Positions 41,939 to 50,841 of a DNA stretch of 64,000 nucleotides are shown in pieces. The DNA is from Clostridiaceae bacterium (GTDB lineage Bacteria; Bacillota; Clostridia; Lachnospirales; Lachnospiraceae). The DNA lies in contig CABJBA010000010.1 of the NCBI GenBank assembly GCA_902363735.1, positions 162,508-226,507 on the forward strand, read 5' to 3'. The translations under genes and the position numbers were made by a program. Each line of letters begins with the position of its first letter. The first letter of the stretch is position 1. The notes beneath the pieces were generated by a model. That model worked only from the letters and a program-made list of their open reading frames with translations. It did not search any database and was not told where the DNA came from.

Positions 41939-42406
41939 TCAGAAATGCCCGGGCTGCTCCAATTCCAGCAGTTTTATCTTTTTATCCAGCCCACCGCCAT
42001 AGCCTACCAGACTTCCTCCGGCTCCAATAACCCTGTGGCAGGGGATAATAACGGGAATGGGATTCCGGTTATTTGCCATTCCAACTGCCCTGCATGCCTT
42101 GGGGTTTCCGATTGATGCCGCAACCTCTCCATAACTCCTGGTCTGTCCATAAGGTATGGAACGCAAAGCCTCCCATACTCTTCTTTGAAATTCTGTTCCC
42201 CCAGGATTTAGGGGAAGGTCAAACTCCTGCCTTTTTCCCGAAAAATATTCATTTAGCTGCTCCGCCGTCCTGTCCGTTAAGTCCGTATGCCTTCTGACCG
42301 CATCCTTAGGTTCTTTTTCGCCGAAATCTATGGCTAAAAGACTTTCCTCACTGCACACAATGGTAAGTATTCCTATATTGGTTTCACACGTTTCCCAGAA
42401 CTTCAT
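41939..42406 (-). CDS. ogt: Methylated-DNA--protein-cysteine methyltransferase
   Basis: Suicide DNA-repair protein of 155 aa that moves the methyl group from O6-methylguanine to its own Cys. The active site is IPCHRVIGAGGSLVGYGGGLDKK; FQRRVWEALRSIPYGQTRSYGEVA is the helix-turn-helix that binds DNA. No Ada-type regulatory domain is attached. GAAGGAA precedes the start; an extended -10 (TGTTATAAT on the minus strand, near 42475-42483) is a likely promoter. Confidence 0.94.
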   Translation of the reverse strand: MKFWETCETNIGILTIVCSEESLLAIDFGEKEPKDAVRRHTDLTDRTAEQLNEYFSGKRQEFDLPLNPGGTEFQRRVWEALRSIPYGQTRSYGEVAASIGNPKACRAVGMANNRNPIPVIIPCHRVIGAGGSLVGYGGGLDKKIKLLELEQPGHF

Positions 42407-42765
42407 ATTACATTCCTTCTCTCTTCCTTAGTTTTATTTCACGGTGTAATCTTTCCGCCTGAATCTGGTTTTTCATTATAACACACGGAACTTTAAAAGA
42501 GATATATCTTTCCCGAATTCCTCATAATTCTTTTACTTTATTTATGAAATATTTATGGGCTGGTCAAACTTAAGTCACATTTCTGCCGTATACTTATTCT
42601 TGTAAGGAACTCCCCCCTTTTAATATTGACTTTTTATTTTTCATACTCAACCGGCAGGATCATCTTTGATGGCCTGCCGGTTCCTCCATTTCATGGACTT
42701 AATCCCCTGATAAAGCAATGAAAACAGGCCCTTAAATAAACCTGAATTTTTTTTCAAAAATATTG
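42407..42765. other. Non-coding stretch between ogt and the tRNA cluster
   Basis: No credible coding frame. It holds the ogt promoter region and one strong hairpin: AACCGGCAGG (42649-42658) pairs with CCTGCCGGTT (42673-42682) with an inner CATC/GATG stem. No T run follows, so it is not a normal terminator; a structured RNA or a protein-binding inverted repeat is possible. Confidence 0.6.
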
Positions 42766-42794
42766 TTGACAAAACTATATTCATCATATATAAT
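42766..42794 (+). promoter_or_regulatory. Promoter of the tRNA cluster
   Basis: Consensus -35 TTGACA (42766-42771), 17-bp spacer, consensus -10 TATAAT (42789-42794), 29 bp before tRNA-Pro. This is the strongest promoter match in the window and suits stable RNA. Confidence 0.92.
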
Positions 42795-42823
42795 AACTCT
42801 TGCGTTGCGGAAAAGCAATTCAT

Positions 42824-42898
42824 CGGGGTGTGGCTCAGTTTGGCTAGAGTACCTGGTTTGGGACCAGGGGGTCGCAGGTTCGAATCCTGTCACCCCGA
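42824..42898 (+). tRNA. tRNA-Pro (TGG)
   Basis: Acceptor CGGGGTG/CACCCCG plus A; anticodon loop TTTGGGA gives TGG; T-arm GGTTCGAATCC. CCA is not encoded. Confidence 0.95.
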
Positions 42899-42946
42899 TT
42901 GAGAAAAGCATTATTTTAATAATTCAATTCTCTTCGTAATTTCCGC

Positions 42947-43017
42947 GCGGGTGTAGTTCAATGGTAGAACACTAGCCTTCCAAGCTAGATACGTGGGTTC
43001 GATTCCCATCACCCGCT
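42947..43017 (+). tRNA. tRNA-Gly (TCC)
   Basis: Acceptor GCGGGTG/CACCCGC; anticodon loop CTTCCAA gives TCC; T-arm GGGTTCGATTCCC. CCA is not encoded. Confidence 0.95.
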
Positions 43018-43020
43018 CTT

Positions 43021-43094
<74 letters not shown>

Positions 43095-43126
43095 TTTCAC
43101 ATCTCAAACCAAAGGTGTGAAATTAT

Positions 43127-43201
43127 GGTGGGTATGGCGAAGTTGGTTATCGCGCCAGATTGTGGCTCTGGAGGCCCAGGGTTCGAATCCCTGTACTCAC
43201 C
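43127..43201 (+). tRNA. tRNA-His (GTG)
   Basis: Acceptor GTGGGTA/TACTCAC with an extra 5' G (-1) opposite C73, the identity element of tRNA-His; anticodon loop TTGTGGC gives GTG. Confidence 0.95.
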
Positions 43202-43241
43202 TTTCCCTTATAGGGAATTTTTTTTTATCAGCATATGCTAT

Positions 43242-43313
43242 TGGGCTATCGCCAAGCGGTAAGGCACAGGACTTTGACTCCTGCATTCGTTGGTTCAAAT
43301 CCAACTAGCCCAG
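43242..43313 (+). tRNA. tRNA-Gln (TTG)
   Basis: Acceptor TGGGCTA/TAGCCCA; anticodon loop CTTTGAC gives TTG; T-arm TGGTTCAAATCCA. Confidence 0.95.
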
Positions 43314-43316
43314 TAT

Positions 43317-43389
43317 GGGATACTAGCTCAGGTGGTAGAGCACTTGACTTTTAATCAAGTTGTCCGGGGTTCGAATCCCCGGTGTCTCA
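43317..43389 (+). tRNA. tRNA-Lys (TTT)
   Basis: Acceptor GGGATAC/GTGTCTC with G-T pairs; anticodon loop CTTTTAA gives TTT; T-arm GGGGTTCGAATCCCC. Confidence 0.94.
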
Positions 43390-43402
43390 TTGTTTTGCGT
43401 TT

Positions 43403-43482
43403 GCGGGTATGGCGGAATTGGCAGACGCGCCAGATTTAGGTTCTGGTGGGAGACCGTGCAGGTTCAAGTCCTGTTACCCGCA
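43403..43482 (+). tRNA. tRNA-Leu (TAG)
   Basis: Acceptor GCGGGTA/TACCCGC; anticodon loop TTTAGGT gives TAG; a long variable arm (TGGGAGACCGT region) marks it as a class II tRNA. Confidence 0.95.
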
Positions 43483-43499
43483 GTTATACATATGATAAA

Positions 43500-43550
43500 G
43501 AAACACCGGATTCCTCATAGCTATGAGGTTTTCCGGTGTTTTTATTTTTC
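43500..43550 (+). terminator. Terminator of the tRNA cluster
   Basis: AAACACCGGA-CCTCAT pairs with ATGAGG-TCCGGTGTTT, followed by a T-rich tail; a strong hairpin 18 bp after tRNA-Leu. Confidence 0.9.
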
Positions 43551-43614
43551 TGATAAGACTTTTATCTTCAATTCATCTGTTTTAATACATTCTTTTTACA
43601 GCATTTATTAATCA

Positions 43615-43643
43615 TTGACAAAACATTAACGAAATGATACCAT
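43615..43643 (+). promoter_or_regulatory. Likely promoter of the SDR gene
   Basis: TTGACA (43615-43620), 17-bp spacer, TACCAT (43638-43643), overlapping a small palindrome TACC-ATTAC-GGTA (43638-43650). The -10 is weak. Confidence 0.5.
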
Positions 43644-43685
43644 TACGGTAGTGCAGTACAATCATAAATAAAGGAGATGCTTATT

Positions 43686-44432
43686 ATGAGTAAAGTTGCA
43701 ATTATTACTGGCGGTTCAAGAGGTATTGGCGAAGCCATGACTCTTAAGCTTGGAGAAATGGGATTCAATGTTGTTATTAATTATCGCAGTGAAAGCAGCA
43801 AAAAACTAAGTGACGATTTATCTGAAAAATTAGCAAAAGAATATGGAGTTGAATCCATTGTTGTGAAAGCTGATGTTTCAAAGTATGCTGATTGCGAGAA
43901 ACTTGTAAAAGCTAGCGTTGATAGGTTTGGCAGCAAAATCGATGTTCTTATTAATAACGCTGGTATTACAAATAACTGTAATTTTATTGATTTGACAGAA
44001 GAAGCTTATACCAATGTCATTAACACGAATCTTATGAGTTTCTTACATATGTGTCATTTAGCTCTTCCTTATATGGTAGACCTTGAAGAAGGTTCAAGCA
44101 TCATCAACACTTCTTCTATCGGAGGACTGATGGGTGTTGCAAATCAAGGGGACTATTGTGCAGCAAAAGCAGGTGTTATTGGCCTGACTCGTGCTCTTGC
44201 ATTGGAATTCGCTTCCCGTAAAGTTAAAGTCAATGCTATTGCCCCTGGTATGATTATGACTGACATGCTCCGCGGAGTAAATCAGGATGAACTCAAAGCA
44301 CTTGCCACTACTATCCCTATGGGCTATATCGGTGACATTTCCGATATTGCAGGTTGCATGGAGTATATCATTAAAGCTTCCTATCTTACCGGACAGGTTA
44401 TATCTCCAAATGGCGGAGTAATTATGCCATAA
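43686..44432 (+). CDS. Short-chain dehydrogenase/reductase (FabG-like)
   Basis: A 248-aa NAD(P)H-dependent oxidoreductase of the classical SDR type: cofactor motif TGGSRGIGEA, NNAG in INNAGITNN, catalytic Ser in INTSSIGG and YCAAKAG (Tyr-x3-Lys). It resembles 3-oxoacyl-ACP reductases, but no fatty-acid genes are near, so the substrate is open. The start at 43686 has AAAGGAGATGC upstream. Its AT-rich codons differ from the genes before the tRNA cluster. Confidence 0.85.
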   Translation: MSKVAIITGGSRGIGEAMTLKLGEMGFNVVINYRSESSKKLSDDLSEKLAKEYGVESIVVKADVSKYADCEKLVKASVDRFGSKIDVLINNAGITNNCNFIDLTEEAYTNVINTNLMSFLHMCHLALPYMVDLEEGSSIINTSSIGGLMGVANQGDYCAAKAGVIGLTRALALEFASRKVKVNAIAPGMIMTDMLRGVNQDELKALATTIPMGYIGDISDIAGCMEYIIKASYLTGQVISPNGGVIMP

Positions 44433-44585
44433 TATTTATAAATCATTTCAGACAGCGTATGGAACGATCTTGCCGGATATATACTTTTTCCGGAATTCCT
44501 CTACGCTGTCTTGTTATTTTGGCACTTAAGCCATGTCCTGTCAGACCATCTGCCTTTATTGAGCATTGATATTTACTGCAGAGTT

Positions 44586-45149
44586 TCACTTTGCTTCATC
44601 AATCTTCTTAATGGTATCTTCACGGATAGCTTGCCGTAAAGATTTCAAATAATCGGAGAACTCAACCTTATCTTCTGCATAGGTTAAATTAAGCTGGTAT
44701 TCTTTCGGAATCCAAGTAGACAAGTCAGACTCGTTATGCTGTATCACTGCTTCAAGGCCGTCAATAGCTTTATAAATCTGGGCTTCGACTGTTTTACGCT
44801 CTGCCATTTCCTCATACAGTTCTCGCATTTCTGTTTCATATTCTTTTGGCAATGAGCTGACCCAGCTATAAAGCAGTTTTTCTTCCAGCTCCTCGTGGGC
44901 CTTGTTCTTTTCAAAAGCTGGAATATCTCCAGTAAAGCATTCCCCCAAATCGTGAATAATGCACATTCTGATAACTTTATCCATATCGGCTTCAGGAAAC
45001 TCATCTCTCATAAAGAAAGCCATCAATGTCATCAGCCAGCTGTGTTCTGCAACACTCTCGCGCCTCCCTTTGGAAGTATAGCAATGGCGGGTTGTATCTT
45101 TCAGCTTTACAGCCACTAATATTATATCCAATAATCGTCTTACTTCCAT
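44586..45149 (-). CDS. HD-domain phosphohydrolase (YfbR/HDDC2-like)
   Basis: A 187-aa HD-superfamily protein: RRESVAEHSWLMTLMA with first His, IIHDLGECFTGDIPAF with the HD pair, and a later AIDGLEAVIQHNESD. This pattern is that of YfbR-type 5'-deoxyribonucleotidases, which hydrolyse dNMPs. The start at 45149 (MEVRRLL) lies after AAGGA at proper spacing; the ATG at 45155 is too close. Single gene with AT-rich codons. Confidence 0.8.
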   Translation of the reverse strand: MEVRRLLDIILVAVKLKDTTRHCYTSKGRRESVAEHSWLMTLMAFFMRDEFPEADMDKVIRMCIIHDLGECFTGDIPAFEKNKAHEELEEKLLYSWVSSLPKEYETEMRELYEEMAERKTVEAQIYKAIDGLEAVIQHNESDLSTWIPKEYQLNLTYAEDKVEFSDYLKSLRQAIREDTIKKIDEAK

Positions 45150-45319
45150 ATTCATTCCTTCCCATAAATTCTGTCATTCCAGAATAAGCACTAACCACAA
45201 TATTACGTTAGCTTTGTACAATAAGTTCACTCTCCATCATAATTCATAAGTTTTTTATAAATCAGCATATTTTTAATGTAAGCACATAAACTATCATAAA
45301 TAAACATGGAGCGTATAAT

Positions 45320-45784
45320 ATGAAATCATTAAACAAAAGTGCCTTAATTATTTCGATTCTTATCCCTTTGGCAGTTGGATCTTTGTCTGCTCTTTTAAGC
45401 GGAAACATGTCGATTTATGCCACTCTTAATAAACCCTCATTTAGCCCTCCTTCCAATATATTTCCCATTGTATGGACAATTCTTTATATTCTCATGGGAA
45501 TTTCTGCATACATCATTTTTGTATCAGGAAATGAAAACTCAGCCAATGCTCTAAAAATATATGCACTGCAGCTATTTTTTAACTTTTGTTGGAGTATTAT
45601 CTTTTTTGGTTTATCACAATATTTATTTGCCTTATTATGGCTTATCATATTAATTATTCTAATAATCATAATGATACAACAGTTTTATAAAATTAATCCG
45701 GTTGCTGCATATTTACAAATTCCTTATCTTATATGGTGTATATTTGCTGCATTCCTAAACTATAAAATTTATATTATGAATTAA
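45320..45784 (+). CDS. tspO: TspO/MBR-family membrane protein
   Basis: A 154-aa protein with five membrane helices. TspO signs are TLNKPSFSPPSNIFPIVWTILYILMGISAYI near helix 1-2 and FNFCWSIIFFGLSQY. TspO proteins bind porphyrins and affect stress and tetrapyrrole responses; role here unknown. GGAGCG precedes the start. The sequence is strongly AT-rich. Confidence 0.88.
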   Translation: MKSLNKSALIISILIPLAVGSLSALLSGNMSIYATLNKPSFSPPSNIFPIVWTILYILMGISAYIIFVSGNENSANALKIYALQLFFNFCWSIIFFGLSQYLFALLWLIILIILIIIMIQQFYKINPVAAYLQIPYLIWCIFAAFLNYKIYIMN

Positions 45785-45846
45785 GCAATCACACTCTGAC
45801 CGAGATCTAATCCCGGTCAGTTTTGTATCCTTCAGTAAATTATTGC

Positions 45847-46110
45847 TCAATCAGTTTCTGCTTCCACATAGGATACTCCAGTCTGGTTAGAAGCCCATTT
45901 AGTCATGGCAGTGACCGCTTCCGTCATCAGCCCCTTACCCTCGTATTCTTTTTTTATTCCCTATCCAATTTCAACACTCCCATGATCATTCAGACCTTTG
46001 AAACACAAATCTCCGACTATCTGTTTGCTGTCTTTTAGCTGCATGACCCATATTGTATATCAAACCCGCTGGTCAGGGTTCGCTATACAGCCAGCAAGTT
46101 TAACATTCTT
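45847..46110 (-). pseudogene. Decayed GNAT acetyltransferase
   Basis: One minus-strand frame can be read as a C-terminal GNAT piece with in-frame stops: VKLAGCIANPDQRV-stop-YTIWVMQLKDSKQIVGD, then NDHGSVEIG-stop-GIKKEYEGKGLMTEAV, then WASNQTGVSYVEAETD-stop. The GYxIxxExxGKGLMTEAV core is the acetyl-CoA binding motif of RimJ-like acetyltransferases. No start or N-terminal part is left. It lies in the AT-rich patch after the tRNAs. Confidence 0.7.
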
Positions 46111-46281
46111 ACTTCTTTATTTACTTTTTTTGCCATAATATTTTTACAGATTATGTTCATAATAAGAATGTGTTAAACAAAGAACACACCATATAAACAA
46201 AGGTTTTAAGCAATGGATGGCAATGTGGAAATAACAATAGGTTGTTAATGAAGTATTGTTGACAGCTTAAGCCTTTGTGAG

Positions 46282-46320
46282 AAAAATGTCCTCATATTAA
46301 TCTTGAGGGCATTTTTCTTT
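46282..46320. terminator. Terminator downstream of the GNAT gene
   Basis: AAAAATGTCCTCA pairs with TGAGGGCATTTTT across a 9-nt loop, with T runs on both strands. It can end the minus-strand GNAT gene at 46337. About 170 bp to its left hold no other feature I can name. Confidence 0.8.
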
Positions 46321-46336
46321 GTATTCCTATATTTAC

Positions 46337-46801
46337 TTAAAACTTATTGACTTCATAATTACACATATAATCATTTTTATGTAAAACAACCGGCGTTATG
46401 GTGTCATTATAAAATTCTGTTTCTTCTCCCATGATTTTTCCGCCCATATTACAAATTACTTTTACAGTAACAGCTCTTGCGTCCATGTAGATATCTTCAA
46501 TCCCCTGGCAGAACAAATCCTCCAGAGAAAATCGGGCTAATTTTGTGCCAATACGCAGCCCTCTATAATTCTGCCTGGTTGCAAATCTTCCCCAATGTAC
46601 TTGATTGTTTTCTTTCCATGCAGCGACTGCTCCAACAATTGAAGTGCCTAATAAGGCACACCACCACTGAGGAGAGTTTTCATCAGATAAGGGGATCATT
46701 GCAGAAGGAATTTTTTGTTCTCCCGTAAATACCTCTTCCTGCAACTGCATAATATTCTCCATATCCAGATAAGTTGCTTTCCGCAATATAACCTCATTCA
46801 T
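46337..46801 (-). CDS. GNAT-family N-acetyltransferase
   Basis: A 154-aa protein with the GNAT outline: MNEVILRKATYLDMENIMQL at the N terminus, ALLGTSIVGAVAAWKE (strand pair), and RFATRQNYRGLRIGTKLARFSLEDL, which carries the acetyl-CoA loop in the variant form RGLRIGT. The substrate is unknown. GGAGG precedes the start. Intact, unlike the GNAT remnant beside it. Confidence 0.8.
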   Translation of the reverse strand: MNEVILRKATYLDMENIMQLQEEVFTGEQKIPSAMIPLSDENSPQWWCALLGTSIVGAVAAWKENNQVHWGRFATRQNYRGLRIGTKLARFSLEDLFCQGIEDIYMDARAVTVKVICNMGGKIMGEETEFYNDTITPVVLHKNDYMCNYEVNKF

Positions 46802-47014
46802 TTACCGGTTCCTCCATTGTCCGCTGGTTCCATTGCCCCTGTGTGTTATACAAATCATTTTCATCAACAGAATACCATTAAACTTGTTAATGATCAATAT
46901 TTAGTTTTCCTTTCACTTTTGGCAGGAACCTTTTATCAAACTCCTCCTCAACCGTGATTATAACAATATTACGGGTATTGTTATGCGCAAAAATGGAACA
47001 ATAGGCAAATTTAA

Positions 47015-47599
47015 CTATTCTGCTTGTAAATCACGCCATTTTATACCTAAATCCGGTACAGAGTATGCCTTCATTTTTTCCAAAAGATTATTGGGATCAC
47101 TGTCTACCAGAAAGAGCTTTGCGTTAGAGGGGTTCATAAACCCTTCTTGTATAGCTCGATCAATCATGTCAATGAGAGGATCAAAGAAATGGGACACATT
47201 TAAAATCCCTATTGGCTTACTATGAATCTTCAGCTGTGCCCAACTAAGTGTTTCTAATAACTCTTCATATGTTCCAACACCTCCGGGCAACGCAATAAAA
47301 CCATCCGATAAATCTGCCATTTTTTTCTTTCTTTCATGCATATCTGCAACTTCAATAAATTGAGTAAGATTTACATTTGCAATTTCTTTAGGGAAAAGAC
47401 CTTTTGGCATCACACCTATAACCTTTCCATTATTTTTAAGTACCTGATTGGACAATTCACCCATTAAACCTACATTAGAGCCGCCATAAACCAACTCAAT
47501 TTTGTTATGTGCCAGAATTTCTCCAAGCTGCAATGCAGTTATTTTATATTCAGGGTTGTTGCCGAAATTAGAACCTGAATAAACGCATATTCTATTCAA
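47015..47599 (-). CDS. LOG-family (TIGR00730-like) nucleotide phosphoribohydrolase
   Basis: A 194-aa Rossmann-fold protein: CVYSGSNFGNNPEY, VYGGSNVGLMGELSNQVL, GVMPKGLF and the diagnostic PGGVGTYEELLETLSW. Members cut the N-glycosidic bond of nucleoside monophosphates (cytokinin riboside 5'-monophosphate in plants; AMP and others in bacteria). The start is TTG at 47599 behind AGGAGG. Divergent from the LysR gene at 47786, which might control it. Confidence 0.88.
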   Translation of the reverse strand: MNRICVYSGSNFGNNPEYKITALQLGEILAHNKIELVYGGSNVGLMGELSNQVLKNNGKVIGVMPKGLFPKEIANVNLTQFIEVADMHERKKKMADLSDGFIALPGGVGTYEELLETLSWAQLKIHSKPIGILNVSHFFDPLIDMIDRAIQEGFMNPSNAKLFLVDSDPNNLLEKMKAYSVPDLGIKWRDLQAE

Positions 47600-47785
47600 T
47601 GCTTATCCTCCTATAAATTATCTGAAATTATTGTATAATACCCCCCCTGCTATAAGCAGTACAGCAATCCCATATTATCCCTCCTTTGTGACACTCTATT
47701 GACTCTGCTGTCTGCTCATATTATAATAAAAAACAAGATATAAGTAAAATCAAAAATAAATATAGGAGGTATATTAAAATATTAT

Positions 47786-48673
47786 ATGTCAATTAATTTG
47801 GAACTCTATAGAATTTTCTATACAACTGCCAAACTTGGAAGTATCTCTAAAGCGGCAAAAGAATTATATACGTCACAACCTGCAATAAGCCAAGCCATCA
47901 AGCAGCTTGAACAAAAGTTAGGCGGAGAATTGTTTTTCAGAAATGCAAGAGGTGTTTCCCTGACTATTGAGGGTGAGGTCTTATATCGTTATATCGAACA
48001 AGGTTATAACTTAATACAGGCAGGAGAACAAAAGTTTTCCGAACTTAAACGAATGATAGCCGGACAGTTGAGATTAGCTGTTTGCAGTGCTGTTTGTAAA
48101 CATGATTTACTGCAATATATCAGTCAATATAACCTTAACTATCCTGATGTTTATCTATCTATCAAAGATGCATCAAGTTATGAAATAGGCCAACTATTAG
48201 ACATGGGTAAGATTGATATAGGAATTATTAATCCTCAAAATCTTGACAGCGATAAATTCCATACAATCAAAACTTTAGAAATGCATGACTGCTTTGTTGT
48301 CGGCGAAAAGTATAAAGACTTATGCGGCACCCCGATTTCTATTCATATGCTATCGCAAAATTACCCCTTAATCATGCTTCAAAAAGGCGGCAACACAAGA
48401 ACATATATTGATGGATATTTTTTATCTCACGGGATTAATCTGGTTCCGCAAATTGAATTGAGTAACTTGGATTTGATAATTGAATTTACTATTAAAGGAC
48501 TGGGTGTAGCTTGTGTCATGGAAGAACATGTGCAAAAGGAACTAAAAAGCAATTCCCTATTTAAGCTTAGCATTCAGGAAAAGTTTCCTCTCCGAAGTTT
48601 GGAAGTTGTCGTTAAAAAGAATATGCCGCTTTCTACTGCGGCTAGTAAATTTATAGACTTGATAACCACATAA
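47786..48673 (+). CDS. LysR-family transcriptional regulator
   Basis: A 295-aa regulator: N-terminal winged helix-turn-helix (LYRIFYTTAKLGSISKAAKELYTSQPAISQAIKQLEQKL) and a C-terminal periplasmic-binding-like effector domain. The AGGAGG site lies about 15 nt before the ATG at 47786, longer than usual. Divergent orientation to the LOG gene (187 bp apart) is the common LysR arrangement, so that gene is the best target guess. Codon use is AT-rich. Confidence 0.88.
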   Translation: MSINLELYRIFYTTAKLGSISKAAKELYTSQPAISQAIKQLEQKLGGELFFRNARGVSLTIEGEVLYRYIEQGYNLIQAGEQKFSELKRMIAGQLRLAVCSAVCKHDLLQYISQYNLNYPDVYLSIKDASSYEIGQLLDMGKIDIGIINPQNLDSDKFHTIKTLEMHDCFVVGEKYKDLCGTPISIHMLSQNYPLIMLQKGGNTRTYIDGYFLSHGINLVPQIELSNLDLIIEFTIKGLGVACVMEEHVQKELKSNSLFKLSIQEKFPLRSLEVVVKKNMPLSTAASKFIDLITT

Positions 48674-48839
48674 AAATTCATCTGTAATCTTATATACCAG
48701 CTTGTCTGAAAACTGCAATTCCCCACATTTATTAAACGAAAAAACATACATTATTTAACTTAATTTCTTATATATTTATTTCATTTTATCACTATACGTT
48801 TCCCATATTCGTTATATAATTTTCTGGGAGGTGATAATC

Positions 48840-49034
48840 ATGAAACATTGGAAAAGCAAAATAGACCATTATGAAAATGAAGAATGGGACCACCTGGAGT
48901 CCCAAGCCAGGGAGACAAAGGCTCCCCCCGCCCCATCCGGAGAATTTGAAAGCATTATGGCCGAAATGGAGCGCAGGGGAATTGAACCCAGAGTCAGAGA
49001 AGAATTAAAAAGTTTAAAAAAATCCCCAAGGTAA
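48840..49034 (+). CDS. Small charged protein of unknown function (64 aa)
   Basis: A 64-aa protein, highly charged and probably helical (HWKSKIDHYENEEWDHLES ... GEFESIMAEMERRGIEPRVREELKSLKKSPR). It has a strong GGGAGGTGATAATC site before the ATG at 48840 and a TATAAT upstream near 48814. No family recognised. Convergent with the subtilase-like gene, whose stop lies 5 bp away. Confidence 0.6.
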   Translation: MKHWKSKIDHYENEEWDHLESQARETKAPPAPSGEFESIMAEMERRGIEPRVREELKSLKKSPR

Positions 49035-49039
49035 AGATT

Positions 49040-50719
49040 TTAAATCCTCATCTCAGAAAGTTGGGCAAAAATCCGTTCTGCATCAATCCGTCCGTATCCC
49101 CATATATTATTTGGATAATAGTCCGGGCTGTCGCGCCGGGCTCCCCGGACGATCACGCGGTTAATCTGGTTTCCGGTAATGGAGGTATAATTACCCTTGC
49201 TGTAAGACCATTCCATAACCATAGCCGCAATACCGGTTGCATGCGCTGCTGCTGCTCCTGTACCGGTTATGGTGCCGTACTGGTCTCCAGGTAGGGCACA
49301 GGACAACTGATAGCCCGGAGCGCCTATATCAGGCTTGATCTGCCCAAGACGTGTATAGCCTCTGCTTGATTCAGGAATGATGGTATCATTTAGCTGGTTA
49401 TAAGCCGTAACCGTAAGGGGATGCATGGCATCTCCCTGAGCGGTTATGGTAACATTGGGATCAGCATTTAAAAAAAATGTCTCATTGGTCAGCAGGTTGC
49501 CCGAAGGAAGCCAGCAGTGAAAAGAAAATGGCTCTCTCTCATCACTTGATACACGGAATTGCCATATTCCGGGATCAGCATTCTCAAACCGCAGTAAAAT
49601 GAGCTGATCTCCTGTCTCTTCTTCAAAGTTAATGTTATTGACCCATACAACGGACTGGCTTGACTGAAATACCATCTTCTGACATGCCCCGAATAATGGA
49701 TAAATGATCTGGGAAGCCTCCCTGCCTGGGGTGATAATTTCAATAGAAAGTCTGGAAGGCAGATAAGGCCATATTTCCATGAAAAATTTCTTGTCATAAC
49801 TTCCAACCTTGAGCTGAAAACTTCCCATATAGGGTTCCCTCTCAATGCGCCCAAAATAATGTCTTAAGCTGTTTCCTTCATTTCCGGCAGACACAACTAT
49901 GCCAATCATAGGCTGCTGTACCAGATAATCTAAGTACATGGAAGAAGCCCCCCTCCCGTCATGGCCGCCCTGGCTGCTGCCCATGGCAAGACAAATGACA
50001 ATTGGCCGGTTAATCCGTTTTGCCGTTGTGATCAGGTACCTGATTCCAAGTATAATGTCTGATTCCTGATAGCATAAAGCCTCCTCCGGTACTGAAAAAA
50101 GCTTTTTTAAATTATCCTTAGCTTCTTTTAACTTTACCACCATCAAATCTGCATCAGGAACCACTCCGCTGAAGGAATTTTCCACACTGGGTCTTCCCGC
50201 CACCACACTTGAGATAGCGGTTCCATGAAGATGTTCATCAACGGAGGGAACAATGGAAAGGGGATCCTCAGACATGAGGGCGAAATTAATAAGTTCTTTG
50301 GTATATTCTGCTCCAAAGGTAAAACCATAAGGCGGAACACTGCCCTTTATGGTCTGATCCCATATGGAGATAATTCTCGTTGTCCCGTCATAGTGCATAA
50401 ATGCAGGATGACGGTAATCAACGCCTGTATCCACAATCCCCACGATGACCCCTCTTCCAAAAAGAGCATGTTTGGGATCTCCCTGAATAAATTGAACTCC
50501 CGATTTTTCCACGCCGATAATTGACTCTAAGGTATAAAGGGCAGGAAAGTAATGATAGGAATTTTCTCCCAGATCACAAGCCTCCACCTCTTCCTTTCTG
50601 ATATGCAGCAAAGAATGCATTTCATTGAGCACCGTTATATTGTCCTCCGTATTGTACTGCGGAACCACGGAATTACTAACGATCAGGTCATAGTACCTGT
50701 TATCCAGTATCTTTTCCAT
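49040..50719 (-). CDS. Subtilase-fold (S8, Csp-like) protein with Ser replaced by Gly
   Basis: A 559-aa protein without signal peptide. It has the subtilase core: catalytic Asp in GIVDTGVDYRHPAF, catalytic His in HLHGTAISSVVAGR, oxyanion Asn in VSAGNEGN. The Ser motif GTSMAAPH is TGTGAAAAHATG, so the nucleophile Ser is Gly. A large insert (~residues 300-440) splits the domain, as in clostridial CspB-type proteins that take part in spore germination. It is therefore probably a pseudoprotease. GGAGG precedes the start. Single gene. Confidence 0.85.
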   Translation of the reverse strand: MEKILDNRYYDLIVSNSVVPQYNTEDNITVLNEMHSLLHIRKEEVEACDLGENSYHYFPALYTLESIIGVEKSGVQFIQGDPKHALFGRGVIVGIVDTGVDYRHPAFMHYDGTTRIISIWDQTIKGSVPPYGFTFGAEYTKELINFALMSEDPLSIVPSVDEHLHGTAISSVVAGRPSVENSFSGVVPDADLMVVKLKEAKDNLKKLFSVPEEALCYQESDIILGIRYLITTAKRINRPIVICLAMGSSQGGHDGRGASSMYLDYLVQQPMIGIVVSAGNEGNSLRHYFGRIEREPYMGSFQLKVGSYDKKFFMEIWPYLPSRLSIEIITPGREASQIIYPLFGACQKMVFQSSQSVVWVNNINFEEETGDQLILLRFENADPGIWQFRVSSDEREPFSFHCWLPSGNLLTNETFFLNADPNVTITAQGDAMHPLTVTAYNQLNDTIIPESSRGYTRLGQIKPDIGAPGYQLSCALPGDQYGTITGTGAAAAHATGIAAMVMEWSYSKGNYTSITGNQINRVIVRGARRDSPDYYPNNIWGYGRIDAERIFAQLSEMRI

Positions 50720-50841
50720 ATCTCGCCTCCTGCATGCTTAAGAGAGCATATGATACATTTTATGCAGCAGAACTCTTATAAATCCCCAAAATAAAAAGGC
50801 AGAAAACCCGCAAAGCGGATCTCCCACCTGTAAAATTGTTC

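Noticed and set aside
46880..47014. Minus-strand frame ending NIVIITVEEEFDKRFLPKVKGKLNIDH
   Set aside because: It looks protein-like but has no start codon, and upstream it runs into the LOG gene in another frame. It may be a remnant, but it is too short to name.
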